DNA of 64,000 nt from Rhodovibrio salinarum DSM 9154 (GCF_000515255.1 NZ_KI911559.1:2677660-2741659); one strand, 5' to 3'. Positions 8,739 through 17,817 are shown, numbered from the stretch's first letter. Numbers and translations are program-made. Notes: generated by a model from the sequence alone, not told the origin.

Positions 8739-9699
8739 CCTGCTGGCACGCTACGCCGAAGCGATCTTCTGGCTCGCCCGCTACGTCGAGCGGGCGGAGA
8801 ACGTCGCCCGGATCATCGACGTCAACGAAACCTTCTCGCGCGACAGCCGTGGTGGCCAGAACTGGTCGTCGGTGCTGCAGTTGTTCGCCGACGACAAGCG
8901 CTATCGCGAGATCTATGGCACGCCCACGGCCGAGGGGGTGATCCAGTTCTACACGCTGGACCAAACCAACCCTTCCTCGATCGTCTCGGCGCTCAAGATC
9001 GCGCGAGAGAACGCGCGCACCCTGCGTCCCCTGATCTCGACCGAGATGTGGACGCAGATGAACATGTTTTACAACCGCCTGCGCGCGATGTCGGCAGACG
9101 AGGTACAGAAACCCCGTCTGACGCGGTTCTGCGCGTTCGTGAAGGAAGGCTGCAACACCCACTACGGCATCACCGAAGGCACCTTCTACCGCGACGAAGG
9201 CTGGTACTTCTATCAGCTGGGCCGCAGCCTGGAACGCGCCGACCAGACCACGCGCGCGCTCGACACCAAATATCACCTGCTGTTGCCGAGCGTGGAGGAC
9301 GTGGGCTCGCCGCTCGACGTCTCGCAGTGGAATGCGTTGCTCCGGTCGGTATCCGGCTATCACGCGTTCCGCCGTGTGCACCCCTCCGGCATGACCCCAG
9401 CGGATGTCGCAGGCTTTATGTTGTTCCACCAGTCGTTTCCGCGGTCGGTCGTATGCTGCGTCGAAACGGTCGATGAGAAACTGTACGAGCTGCGGAGCTA
9501 CTACGGTCTGTCCGGCGGCGCGGACGCGATGGAGCGCCTGGACGAATTGCGCAACGAGATGCGCTACACCCGGATCGGCGACGTGCTGAAAGGCGGGCTG
9601 CACGAATACCTGGACCGGCTCCAAACGGAATTGATCAAGGTCGGTCAGGCGCTTGGCCGGGATTTCTTCGGTTACGCGCGGGCGGATGCGGCGGAGTGA
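8731..9699 (+). CDS. Alpha-E domain protein, partner of the ATP-grasp gene
   Basis: All-helical protein of the alpha-E family, which almost always travels with circularly permuted ATP-grasp genes; its activity is unknown. A TTG at 8731, inside the end of the ATP-grasp gene, places the conserved YAEAIFWLARYVERAENVAR right at the N-terminus as in relatives and gives 322 residues; the frame is open further upstream but that part only mirrors the preceding gene. Conserved Glu/Arg positions are also visible in YQLGRSLERADQTTR. The tight overlap implies translational coupling. Start codon choice is an inference from family alignment. Confidence 0.85.
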   Translation: MSNLLARYAEAIFWLARYVERAENVARIIDVNETFSRDSRGGQNWSSVLQLFADDKRYREIYGTPTAEGVIQFYTLDQTNPSSIVSALKIARENARTLRPLISTEMWTQMNMFYNRLRAMSADEVQKPRLTRFCAFVKEGCNTHYGITEGTFYRDEGWYFYQLGRSLERADQTTRALDTKYHLLLPSVEDVGSPLDVSQWNALLRSVSGYHAFRRVHPSGMTPADVAGFMLFHQSFPRSVVCCVETVDEKLYELRSYYGLSGGADAMERLDELRNEMRYTRIGDVLKGGLHEYLDRLQTELIKVGQALGRDFFGYARADAAE

Positions 9700-9764
9700 C
9701 GTGCCCGAATAAGATGCAAAGGCTCCAGCGGGCCTAGACGCAAACCCGGCGCGGGGTCACTGTT

Positions 9765-10538
9765 ATGGATATGAATGACGGATCGACCATTGCCAACCGG
9801 CCGGAAGCACCTCTCACGCGGGCAAGCCGACCGCAGAGCTTCTTCGTGCTTCGGGAGACGCCTTGCCCTTACCTCCCGGGCCAGAAGGAACGCAAGCTGG
9901 TCACCGAGCTCAGCCCGCGCGGCTGGCCGGACAGCTATTCCGATCTGTCACGCGCCGGCTTTCGACGCTCCCACCTGTTTGCCTACCGCCCCGCCTGTCG
10001 CGGGTGCGAGGCATGCGTGCCTGTGCGCGTGGACGCCACGCGTTACGCCCCATCGAAGTCGCTCCGCCGGATCGCCAGGCGCAACGCCGACTTGACCGGC
10101 ACGCTGCGCCCGCCAGTAGCGACCTACGAGCAATATCTGCTCTTTCAGCACTACCTGAAAAGCCGGCACGCCGAGGGCGACATGGCCCGGATGGGCTACG
10201 GCGACTTCCGGGCCATGGTGGAAGAGACGGCGGCGGCAACGCGCCTGGCCGAATTCCGCGACCGTGAGGGCCGACTGGTCGGTGCCTGCTTGCTGGACCT
10301 GCTGGATGACGGCTGTTCGGCCGTTTATTCCTTTTTTGATCCAGACGCACACGCGCGCAGCCTTGGCAGCTACATGATCCACTGGGCGATCGGCGACACC
10401 CGGCTGCGCGGCCAACGCTACGTCTATCTTGGCTACTGGATCGCGCAATCGCGCAAGATGGCCTACAAAATCCGTTTTCGCCCGCTGGAAGCGCTCGGCC
10501 CCCAAGGCTGGCGCGACCTTGATCCGTCGGCCAATTAG
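9765..10538 (+). CDS. bpt: Aspartate/glutamate leucyltransferase (arginyltransferase family)
   Basis: Transfers leucine from leucyl-tRNA to proteins with N-terminal Asp or Glu, marking them for the ClpS/ClpAP N-degron pathway. The 257-residue length is typical. The N-terminal half has the family pattern CPYLPGQKERKLVTEL and the cysteine cluster CRGCEACVPVRV; the C-terminal half has the GNAT-like core with YSFFDPD and LGSYMIHWAIGDTR and ends with YKIRFRPLEAL. The acceptor and donor specificity (Bpt rather than eukaryote-like Ate1) follows from bacterial family membership and was not testable here. Confidence 0.9.
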   Translation: MDMNDGSTIANRPEAPLTRASRPQSFFVLRETPCPYLPGQKERKLVTELSPRGWPDSYSDLSRAGFRRSHLFAYRPACRGCEACVPVRVDATRYAPSKSLRRIARRNADLTGTLRPPVATYEQYLLFQHYLKSRHAEGDMARMGYGDFRAMVEETAAATRLAEFRDREGRLVGACLLDLLDDGCSAVYSFFDPDAHARSLGSYMIHWAIGDTRLRGQRYVYLGYWIAQSRKMAYKIRFRPLEALGPQGWRDLDPSAN

Positions 10539-10706
10539 TCACGGATATCGAGAGGGAGGCTCCGGCGCGGGCGCATGGGGCTGGCTTGCCCGGTCAGGGA
10601 ATCACCCCTATTGTTCGCCTGGAATCTGGGATTACCGCGCTTGGGCGCGCTGCACGGCGGACGCGACCAACGCGCGAAGACCAGAGCATCAATTGTAGAA
10701 ACGGGA

Positions 10707-10724
10707 CACGACCCTCGCGTCGTG
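10707..10724. promoter_or_regulatory. Inverted repeat upstream of the TRAP receptor gene
   Basis: CACGAC (10707-10712) and GTCGTG (10719-10724) form a six-base inverted repeat with a six-base centre, 42 bases before the dctP start codon. It could be a regulator-binding site for the transporter or a small hairpin in its leader. No regulator gene is adjacent, so nothing further can be said. Confidence 0.25.
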
Positions 10725-10765
10725 AATCCCGATACACATCCACTTCCGGGGAGGATACGCGCTTA

Positions 10766-11860
10766 ATGAAACGCCGCGACTTTATCCGCACCACCGCCGC
10801 CGGCTCCGTGGCCGCCGGCGCCGCCACGTTCAGCGCCCCTGCGATCGCGCAGGACAAGAAGACCCTGAAGATGGTCACGCCGTGGCCGAAAAATTTCCCA
10901 GGTCTTGGGACAAGTGCGCAAAGGCTCGCTAAACGGATCACCCAGGCCTCGGACGGACGCCTTGACGTCAAGGTTTTTGCGGCTGGCGAATTGGTTCCTG
11001 CCTTGGAGAGCTTCGATGCGGTCTCGGGCGGGACAGCCGACCTCTACCATGCCGCAGAATATTACTGGCAAGGCAAGTCCAACGGTTTTGCCTTCTTTAC
11101 CACCGTCCCCTATGGCTTCACGCCGCAAGAAATGCATGCATGGATTCACTATGGTGGTGGCCAAGAACTTTGGGATGAACTGTCTGCACAATATAACATT
11201 AAACCGATTCTATGCGGCAATACCGGCGCCCAAATGGCCGGTTGGTTCCGGCAACCGATTGAGTCTTTGGAAGACCTAAAGGGCCTGAAGTTCCGCACGC
11301 CCGGTTTGGGTGGCGAAGTCATGCGCCAGGTCGGCGCGAATGTGGTGACCCTGCCCGGTGGCGAGATCTTCACATCTCTCCAGTCAGGTGCGATCGATGC
11401 CGCTGAATGGGTCGGGCCTTGGAACGATCTCGCCTTCGGTTTCCACCAGATCACAAAACACTATTACTACCCCGGCTATCAGGAGCCGAATGCCGCGCTC
11501 TCGTGCGGCATCAACCGCAAGGTCTGGAATGACCTTTCTGATGCGGACCATGCGGTCATCCAAGCCGCCTGCTTGGCCGAAGCCGATTACACCCTCGCCG
11601 AGTTTGATGCGAATAACGGTGATGCCCTCGACACATTGATCAACGAACACGGGGTGCAGTTGCATCGTTTCAGCGACGATATCCTCAAATCCCTGGGGGA
11701 AGCCTCGCGTGACGTTGTCGCCGACACGGCGCAGGAAAGCGCGCTCACGAAACGAATCTACGAGAGCTACACGGCGTTCAGGGAGAAGATGATCCGCTGG
11801 ACCGACATCGCGAACCGTGAATACCTGAACGCGCGCGCACTTACGCTTTCCGACGGGTAA
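10766..11860 (+). CDS. dctP: TRAP transporter periplasmic solute receptor (DctP, TakP-like)
   Basis: Extracytoplasmic receptor that delivers an organic anion to the TRAP permease. The ATG at 10766 follows GGGGAGGAT and gives 364 residues starting with a twin-arginine signal (MKRRDFIRTTAAGSVAAG, cut after AIAQ). The segment WPKNFPGLGTSAQRLA and the ligand-binding region FRTPGLGGEVMRQVGA resemble receptors for 2-oxo acids and related carboxylates (TakP group); the substrate is inferred. Base composition is unusual: lines near 11041 and 11161 are about 48% and 40% GC against about 70% in dctM, suggesting a different origin for this gene. Confidence 0.88.
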   Translation: MKRRDFIRTTAAGSVAAGAATFSAPAIAQDKKTLKMVTPWPKNFPGLGTSAQRLAKRITQASDGRLDVKVFAAGELVPALESFDAVSGGTADLYHAAEYYWQGKSNGFAFFTTVPYGFTPQEMHAWIHYGGGQELWDELSAQYNIKPILCGNTGAQMAGWFRQPIESLEDLKGLKFRTPGLGGEVMRQVGANVVTLPGGEIFTSLQSGAIDAAEWVGPWNDLAFGFHQITKHYYYPGYQEPNAALSCGINRKVWNDLSDADHAVIQAACLAEADYTLAEFDANNGDALDTLINEHGVQLHRFSDDILKSLGEASRDVVADTAQESALTKRIYESYTAFREKMIRWTDIANREYLNARALTLSDG

Positions 11861-12067
11861 TGCCGTCGTTCAAGAGCAAGACACGCTTTGTGAGATCGAG
11901 ACGAACCTCGGAAGTTCGGTTCCGATCAGCCTAACCGGTAAACAAGTCGAGCGCCCCGGTCATCGTCGGTTTTCCCGGCGAACCGGGTCGTTTGGCTTGA
12001 CGCGTGACGTGCCGGCGGCCAGAACACGCGCGTTTCCCACCTGCCCGACGATCACGGGGTCTTGACG

Positions 12068-12631
12068 ATGGCGCGCACGCTCTTCCGGGCGATCGACCAA
12101 TTAAATAGCCGCATCGGCGTCACCGTCGCCTGGTTCACGCTGGCCATGGTGCTGGTCCAGTTCGTGGTGGTGCTGCTGCGCTACGTTTTCGGCGTGGGCT
12201 CGCTCTTCCTGCAGGAATCGATCGTCTACCTGCACGGCTCGATGTTCATGCTGGGCAGCGCCTACACCCTGCTGCACAACGGCCACGTGCGCGTCGACGT
12301 GTTCTATCGGGACGCCAGCCTGAAGTGGAAGGCGAAGGTGGACTTCGCCGGCTACGTGCTCTTTCTGATCCCGGTGTGCGTGCTGATCTTCATCTACTCC
12401 TGGCCCTACGTTGTCTCGTCCTGGACCTCGCTGGAAGGCTCTCGGGAAACCAGCGGCATTCCGGCCGTCTTCCTGCTCAAGACCGTAGTGCTGGTGTTCT
12501 GCGTCCTGATGGTCCTGCAGGGCATCGCGCAAGGACTTAAGGCCTTCATGGTCCTCACCGGCACCCTCAGCGCGGACCAGTTATACGCCGCCCCGGAACG
12601 CTCGGACGACGAAGCCCACGCGAGCGCCTAG
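12068..12631 (+). CDS. dctQ: TRAP transporter small permease (DctQ)
   Basis: Four-helix membrane subunit that joins the receptor to the large permease in a sodium-driven TRAP uptake system. It is 187 residues long, with hydrophobic helices at about 15-40, 50-72, 90-115 and 140-160 and the family stretch LHNGHVRVDVFY after helix 2. The ATG at 12068 is preferred; a TTG two codons upstream is possible. A gap of about 207 bases separates it from dctP, longer than usual, and holds small inverted repeats (for example CGGAA/TTCCG at 11909-11924) that may attenuate transcription between receptor and permease. The gap also coincides with the return to high GC. Confidence 0.87.
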   Translation: MARTLFRAIDQLNSRIGVTVAWFTLAMVLVQFVVVLLRYVFGVGSLFLQESIVYLHGSMFMLGSAYTLLHNGHVRVDVFYRDASLKWKAKVDFAGYVLFLIPVCVLIFIYSWPYVVSSWTSLEGSRETSGIPAVFLLKTVVLVFCVLMVLQGIAQGLKAFMVLTGTLSADQLYAAPERSDDEAHASA

Positions 12632-12676
12632 TCAATTCGCTTCCCCTCAAGACCAACTCCTGGACCCGATTGAGTC

Positions 12677-14314
12677 ATGCCGATCGCCGAGTTTCTCGAC
12701 GTGCTGATGTTCGCCAGCGTGTGCGTGTTGCTGCTGCTCGGGTTCCCGGTCGCCTTCACGCTGGCGGGCACGGCCCTGAGTTGGGCGTTGATCGGCTGGG
12801 GTCTGGGCGTGTTCGACATGTCGTTCTTCGGCGCCCTGCCCTCGCGCATCTACGGCAACGCGATGACCAACGATATCCTGGTCGCGGTGCCCCTGTTCAT
12901 CTTCATGGGCGTCATGCTGGAACGCTCGAAGGTGGCCGAGGAGTTGCTCGATACCATGGGCAAGCTGTTCGGCCAGGTGCGCGGCGGGCTTGGCTTCTCG
13001 GTGGCGATTGTGGGCGCCCTGATGGCGGCCAGCACCGGAATCGTCGGCGCCACCGTCGTGACCATGGGGCTGCTATCGCTGCCGACCATGCTACGTCGCG
13101 GCTACGACCAGAAGCTGGCCGCCGGAGCGATCTGCGCGTCCGGTACGCTGGGCCAGATCATCCCGCCGTCGATCGTGCTGGTGCTGCTCGGGGACCAAAT
13201 CTCCAACGCCTACACCACCGCACAACGGGAGATGGGCAACTGGTCGCCAGAGCCGGTGTCGGTCGGTGATCTGTTCGCCGGCGCCCTACTGCCGGGGCTG
13301 ATGCTGGTCGGTCTCTACATCGGCTACCAGGCGCTCGTCGCCTTCCTGCGCCCGTCAAGCTCGCCGCCGATCCCGCGCGATACGGAAGAAACGGGCAGCG
13401 CCATGCTGGGCAAGGTGCTGCACGCCCTGATCCCGCCGATCGTCCTGATCATCGCCGTGTTGGGCTCGATCCTGGCCGGCGTCGCGACCCCGACGGAGGC
13501 GGCCAGCGTCGGGGCGGTCGGCGCGACGCTGTTGGCCGGCCTGCGGCTGGTCGAACTGAACGCGTTGCCCGCGCCGAGCGACCGCTTCACGGCCACGTTG
13601 ACCCGGCTGCTGGACAACGATGGCCGTTCGCCGGTCTATATCGCCTTCGCCAGCCTGGTCGGCATGTTGCTGCTGCAGAACTTCATGGATCTGCGCATCC
13701 TGCGCGACGAGATTCCAACGGGCGACTGGATCGGGATCATTGCCGCGATGCTCCTGTCACTCCTGCTGGCCTGGGGGCTGTTGGTCTGTCTCTTGCGCGT
13801 CTGGCGCGCGGAGATCCTGCGGCCGGTCGCCCGCTCGACCCTGCAGATCACGTCGATGGTGTTCATCATCCTGATCGGCGCGACGGTGTTCTCGCTGGTC
13901 TTCCGCGGCCTGGGCGGCGATGAGCTGGTGCAGGACGTGCTGACCAACATGCCGGGCGGCATCTATACAGCCGTGGCGATCGTGATGCTGGTAATGTTCG
14001 TCCTGGGCTTCTTCCTGGACTTCATCGAGATCACCTTCGTCGTCGTGCCACTGGTCGCGCCGGTGCTGTTGCAGTCGGACATCTCGCCGGTCTGGCTGGG
14101 TGTGATGATGGCGATGAACCTGCAGACCTCCTTCCTAACCCCGCCGTTCGGCTTCGCGCTGTTCTATCTGCGGGGGGTCGCCCCCAAGGAGGTCTCGACC
14201 AAGAACATCTACCTCGGGGCCCTGCCCTTCGTCGGCATCCAGCTGATCGGCTTGACGATCCTCGCGCTGTTCCCAGGTATTGCCACCTGGCTGCCCGGCG
14301 TGATTTTCGGATAA
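12677..14314 (+). CDS. dctM: TRAP transporter large permease (DctM)
   Basis: Main membrane subunit of the TRAP transporter, catalysing sodium-coupled uptake of the ligand presented by DctP. Its 545 residues exceed the 425-430 of the simplest DctM proteins because of an extra central stretch (about residues 285-400) with additional membrane helices, a form seen with TakP-like receptors. Typical motifs are PLFIFMGVMLERS, GIVGATVVTMGLLSLPTML, GTLGQIIPPSIVLVLLGD and FLTPPFGFALFYLRGVAP. It starts 45 bases after dctQ and is transcribed with it. Confidence 0.92.
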   Translation: MPIAEFLDVLMFASVCVLLLLGFPVAFTLAGTALSWALIGWGLGVFDMSFFGALPSRIYGNAMTNDILVAVPLFIFMGVMLERSKVAEELLDTMGKLFGQVRGGLGFSVAIVGALMAASTGIVGATVVTMGLLSLPTMLRRGYDQKLAAGAICASGTLGQIIPPSIVLVLLGDQISNAYTTAQREMGNWSPEPVSVGDLFAGALLPGLMLVGLYIGYQALVAFLRPSSSPPIPRDTEETGSAMLGKVLHALIPPIVLIIAVLGSILAGVATPTEAASVGAVGATLLAGLRLVELNALPAPSDRFTATLTRLLDNDGRSPVYIAFASLVGMLLLQNFMDLRILRDEIPTGDWIGIIAAMLLSLLLAWGLLVCLLRVWRAEILRPVARSTLQITSMVFIILIGATVFSLVFRGLGGDELVQDVLTNMPGGIYTAVAIVMLVMFVLGFFLDFIEITFVVVPLVAPVLLQSDISPVWLGVMMAMNLQTSFLTPPFGFALFYLRGVAPKEVSTKNIYLGALPFVGIQLIGLTILALFPGIATWLPGVIFG

Positions 14315-14360
14315 GCACACGGCGTCAGGATCACGACGACAGAACTCGCCTCTCTACGGT

Positions 14361-14405
14361 GTTGGGTCAGACGATCTGCACCGGTCGTCTCTCCCGGCGT
14401 CCAAC
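14361..14405 (+). terminator. Hairpin after dctM, possible terminator
   Basis: GTTGG (14361-14365) and AGACGA (14369-14374) can pair with TCGTCT (14385-14390) and CCAAC (14401-14405), giving a nested stem-loop 47 bases after dctM. There is no following T-run, so intrinsic termination is only a suggestion. It separates the TRAP genes from the B12 leader. Confidence 0.35.
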
Positions 14406-14484
14406 CACCAACGACGGGTGCGTCTGAATGTGCCTTGCAGCGACACATTCGGCATGCTGTAGTCAAAATCGCTAGGGTTGGTTT

Positions 14485-14503
14485 CCCGCCGCCGCACGGC
14501 GGG
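14485..14503 (+). other. Hairpin just before the cobalamin riboswitch
   Basis: CCCGCCG (14485-14491) and CGGCGGG (14497-14503) form a perfect seven-base stem with a five-base loop, about 15 bases before the riboswitch begins. It may be the end of the promoter region or an extra stem of the leader RNA. Confidence 0.4.
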
Positions 14504-14516
14504 AACGATCTTGTGT

Positions 14517-14716
14517 CGTGGTGTCCGGCCCTCGGACACCCCGGCATTGGAGAGAGGGAACGCGGTGCGGTCCGATCCCTACAGGTCGGACCAAGGCCGT
14601 GGCTGCCCCCGCAACTGTAAGCGGCGAGCCGGCGTTCAATTGTGCATCCACTGGATCCACGGATCCGGGAAGGCCGAGCGCCCGGCGATGACCCGCGAGC
14701 CAGGAGACCTGCCACC
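14517..14716 (+). promoter_or_regulatory. Cobalamin (B12) riboswitch
   Basis: The leader contains the conserved pieces of a cobalamin riboswitch in order: GAGAGGGAACGCGGTGCGG near 14553, the core GGCTGCCCCCGCAACTGTAA near 14604, GGATCCGGGAAGGC near 14661, and the B12 box GAGCCAGGAGACCTGCC at 14697-14713. In this class, adenosylcobalamin or a related corrinoid binds the RNA and shuts off the genes downstream. The following genes form a TonB receptor plus ABC uptake system, which is the expected regulon. The ends given are approximate because the outermost stem was judged by eye. Confidence 0.93.
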
Positions 14717-14924
14717 CGCGCATCGTTGAGACCCGGAGGACGGGGTGTATCCGCCGGGGCGGGGCAGAATCTGTCGAAGATGATGCACGCCTCCCTCACG
14801 CGCGAGCCAGCAAGGTTCGTGCGGAGTTGGGCATGGCGTGCCGCCGCCCATGCTTGCACACCCGTCATGCCATCCGGGATCTCGCTTTCAGGACCTGCAT
14901 GAGCGGGAGGCTCAGCTGAACACC
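14717..14924 (+). other. Non-coding leader between riboswitch and receptor gene
   Basis: About 200 bases separate the B12 box from the receptor start codon, long for a simple translation-blocking platform. A GC-rich run near 14736-14764 could pair, but no T-run terminator is evident. The stretch near 14860-14910 (cccgtcatgccatccgggatc) resembles dispersed alphaproteobacterial intergenic repeats. An upstream in-frame ATG exists, but the residues it would add are not signal-peptide-like. Confidence 0.4.
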
Positions 14925-16904
14925 ATGGGTTACCCCACAAAACTACCGCGCGGGAGCGTGGTCGGTACCGGCCGTCTTGCCCTTCTGGCCGCGCCTCTTA
15001 CCCTGTCGCTTGCTATGGCGGCGCCATCGCCAACCGTTGCGCAGCAAAAGATGGACGAAGTCGTGGTGACCGCGACGCGCGTCCCAACCCGGATCGAGGA
15101 AGTTGGCGCCTCGGTCACGGTGATCGACCGGCAAGAGATCGAGGAGCAGCAATACCGCACCGTAACGGAGGCGCTGCACACGGTTCCCGGGCTGCGCATG
15201 GTTTCCAACGGACCGCGCGGCACCACCACGTCAATCTTCATGCGGGGGGCGAATTCCAACCAGACGTTGGTGCTCCTGGATGGCCAGCGGATCAGCAATC
15301 CCGGAACCCCCAGTGGCGCCTTCAACTTCGCCGATTTGACCACAGACAACATCGAACGCATCGAAGTGGTGCGTGGGCCGCAGAGCGCGCTTTACGGCAG
15401 CGATGCGATCGCTGGCGTCATCAACATCATCACTCGACGACCGGAACGTGCGGGTGTGCGCGGCAGCGCAAGCGTCGAAGGCGGCACTCTGGGCACATTC
15501 AAAGGCAGCGGCAACCTGCGTGGACGTCAGGGCCGGGTCAGCTTCGACGCCACGCTAAGCGGCATAACGACCGACGGCGATACGATCACCCCAGAGCGCT
15601 ACCGCCCAGCGGGCGCACCGGCGGAAGACGACAGCTATCAACTGCTGAAGGCTGCCGGCCGGCTCGGCATCGATCTGAGTGAGCAGCTCGACGCGTCATT
15701 CTATGCCGAGGTGACCGACAGCGAGCTGGATCTCGATGACAATCCGGAAGACCCGAACAGCGTGGAACAGACGCGCCGCTACATCACCGGCGCAGAGCTG
15801 TCGGGCCACTTCTGGGACGGCCGTTACCGCCCGACGCTAAGCCTCGGTTACACCGACTTCCGGCGCGATAACGATAACCGGCCGGATGCGTTCAGCGGAA
15901 CCCGGACCAACACCGTCAACGAAGGCAGCCGTGCGTCGGCGAGCTTCGAAAACGAACTCGACGTACACGACGATCATACCCTGATCCTCGGAGCGGAGGT
16001 CTACGAGGAATCCTTTAAATCCAGCGGTGTGCAGGACTTCTCTGGCTTTATACAACGCCAGCGATCCGACGCCGATGCCACGACCACCGCGCTATTCCTG
16101 CAAGACGTCTACCAACTGACCTCGCAGCTTTCCGGCACCATCGGCGTGCGCTACGACAAGCCGGAGGATTTCGATGGCCAGGTGACTTGGCACGTCGCGC
16201 CCAGCTACGAGATCGAGGCGACCGGCACACGCCTGAAAGGCAGCGTGGGCACCGGCTTCAAGACGCCCTCCCTGTTCGAACGCTTCGGCTTCACGCCAAG
16301 CAACAGCGGCACCGCCTTCCGCGGCAACCCCGACCTGGACGCCGAAAAGAGCTTCGGTTGGGAGGTTGGCTTCGAGCAGCCCCTGTTGGACTCGCGCGTG
16401 CGTTTCGGGGCGACCTATTTCCAGAACGATATCGAAGATGGTGTGACCACGGTGTTCGATTCGAACTTCAACTCGACGACAGTGAACAACGCCGACATCG
16501 AAACCTCGGGCGTGGAAACCTTCGTGGCGGTTGAGCCGCTGGACCGGTTAAGCGTGCGCGTCGACTACACCTACCTTTCAGCGGAAGATGCGGACACCGG
16601 CCAGAGTCTGGTCCGGCGGCCCAAGCATAAGGTGACGGTACAAGCCCGTTGGCGGCCGACCGATCGTCTGACCCTGAGCGGCGGCCTGCGTGGCATCGCC
16701 GGGGTCACAGACATCGGCCTGAACGGCGGACGCGTTGACCTCAACGACTACCTCGTCGCCCGCGTCGCCGGCAGCTACCGGATCAACGACTGGTCCGAGA
16801 TCACGGCCCGGGTCGAGAACCTCACGAACAACGACTATGAAACCGCCGACGGCTTCAAGGCACCGGGGCTTGAGGCGTTCGTCGGCACGCGGCTGAGTTT
16901 CTAG
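14925..16904 (+). CDS. btuB: TonB-dependent outer-membrane receptor, BtuB-like
   Basis: Outer-membrane beta-barrel importing cobalamin or related corrinoids with energy from TonB. The ATG at 14925 gives 659 residues with a signal peptide ending near TVAQQ, then a TonB box (MDEVVVTATR), the plug domain (VTVIDRQEIEEQQYRTV, VLLDGQRISNPG, RIEVVRGPQSALYGSDAIAG), and a barrel ending in an aromatic residue (VGTRLSF). Its position right behind a cobalamin riboswitch and before BtuFCD-like genes supports B12 as substrate. GGGAGG lies about 15 bases before the ATG, a little far for an ideal ribosome-binding site. Confidence 0.9.
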   Translation: MGYPTKLPRGSVVGTGRLALLAAPLTLSLAMAAPSPTVAQQKMDEVVVTATRVPTRIEEVGASVTVIDRQEIEEQQYRTVTEALHTVPGLRMVSNGPRGTTTSIFMRGANSNQTLVLLDGQRISNPGTPSGAFNFADLTTDNIERIEVVRGPQSALYGSDAIAGVINIITRRPERAGVRGSASVEGGTLGTFKGSGNLRGRQGRVSFDATLSGITTDGDTITPERYRPAGAPAEDDSYQLLKAAGRLGIDLSEQLDASFYAEVTDSELDLDDNPEDPNSVEQTRRYITGAELSGHFWDGRYRPTLSLGYTDFRRDNDNRPDAFSGTRTNTVNEGSRASASFENELDVHDDHTLILGAEVYEESFKSSGVQDFSGFIQRQRSDADATTTALFLQDVYQLTSQLSGTIGVRYDKPEDFDGQVTWHVAPSYEIEATGTRLKGSVGTGFKTPSLFERFGFTPSNSGTAFRGNPDLDAEKSFGWEVGFEQPLLDSRVRFGATYFQNDIEDGVTTVFDSNFNSTTVNNADIETSGVETFVAVEPLDRLSVRVDYTYLSAEDADTGQSLVRRPKHKVTVQARWRPTDRLTLSGGLRGIAGVTDIGLNGGRVDLNDYLVARVAGSYRINDWSEITARVENLTNNDYETADGFKAPGLEAFVGTRLSF

Positions 16905-16938
16905 GCTGGCTGTCGACGTCGATGGGACGAGGGATTGT

Positions 16939-17817
16939 ATGACCAAGATGGGTCCGATGCAGGTATGGCACGTCGCGACCGCAATACTGGTCGTGTTCTT
17001 GACGGCCTGGGGACCAGCGGCGGCCGGGTCGACGCCGGCCGCCGCCGAGCGCCCGCAACGCGTGGTGTCGCTCAACCTGTGCACCGACCAGCTGCTTGTG
17101 CAGCTGGCGGAGCCAGAACGCATTGCCTCGGTCTCCGTGCTGGCAGCCGATCCGCTCTATTCCGCGGTCGCCGACAGGGCCCAGGGCCTGCCGGTCAATC
17201 ACGGCCAGGCGGAAGAGGTGCTACGGCAGAATCCCGATCTGGTGTTGACCGGTACCTTCGGGAACCGCAGCACGGTGCACCTGCTGCGCCGGCTCGGCTA
17301 CCCGGTGGTACAGATCGGCCCGCCGCGCGACCTGACCGATGTCCGCCGTCAAATCCGCAAGATCGCTGACGCACTTGGCGTGCCGGCGCGGGGCCGCGCG
17401 TTGATCCGGCGCTTGGACACACGGCTGGCCGCTGCTGCGCCACAGGAACGATCCGAGGATCGCGTCACGGTCGCGATCTACCAGCCCAACGGGATCGTTG
17501 TCGGACGCAACGAACTCCCCCACGCGGTCGCGACTGCGGCGGGCCTCTCCAACCTGGCGGCGGACCAGGGCATGAACGGCATGAGTCCGCTTGCGCTGGA
17601 GCGGTTGCTGGTCGCACGTCCGGACGTTCTGATCCTGCAAAGCGAACGCGATCCCGCACCGTCCCAGGCGACCGAACTGCTGCGCCATCCTGCATTGCAG
17701 GCATTGGCCGAACGCAGCGTGGTAACCCGTATTCCGCGCCGCTTATGGTCCTGCGGAGGACCGCAAGTCGCCGAGGCGGTGCGCCGTCTGGCGCAAGCAC
17801 GCCGGGAGGCGCACTGA
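16939..17817 (+). CDS. btuF: ABC transporter periplasmic B12-binding protein (BtuF-like)
   Basis: Periplasmic binding protein that hands cobalamin from the receptor to the BtuCD importer. The 292-residue product has a hydrophobic N-terminal signal (about residues 9-30) and the class III binding-protein fold: RVVSLNLCTDQLLVQLAEPERI, NPDLVLTGTFGNR, and a C-terminal domain with ARPDVLILQS. AGGGATTG precedes the ATG. It starts 34 bases after btuB and ends just before the permease gene. Similar proteins bind iron-siderophores; the riboswitch argues for B12. Confidence 0.87.
   Translation: MTKMGPMQVWHVATAILVVFLTAWGPAAAGSTPAAAERPQRVVSLNLCTDQLLVQLAEPERIASVSVLAADPLYSAVADRAQGLPVNHGQAEEVLRQNPDLVLTGTFGNRSTVHLLRRLGYPVVQIGPPRDLTDVRRQIRKIADALGVPARGRALIRRLDTRLAAAAPQERSEDRVTVAIYQPNGIVVGRNELPHAVATAAGLSNLAADQGMNGMSPLALERLLVARPDVLILQSERDPAPSQATELLRHPALQALAERSVVTRIPRRLWSCGGPQVAEAVRRLAQARREAH

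Noticed and set aside
14841-14924. Upstream in-frame start for the TonB receptor
   Set aside because: The added residues have charged and histidine-rich character and precede the real signal peptide; the DNA resembles an intergenic repeat.
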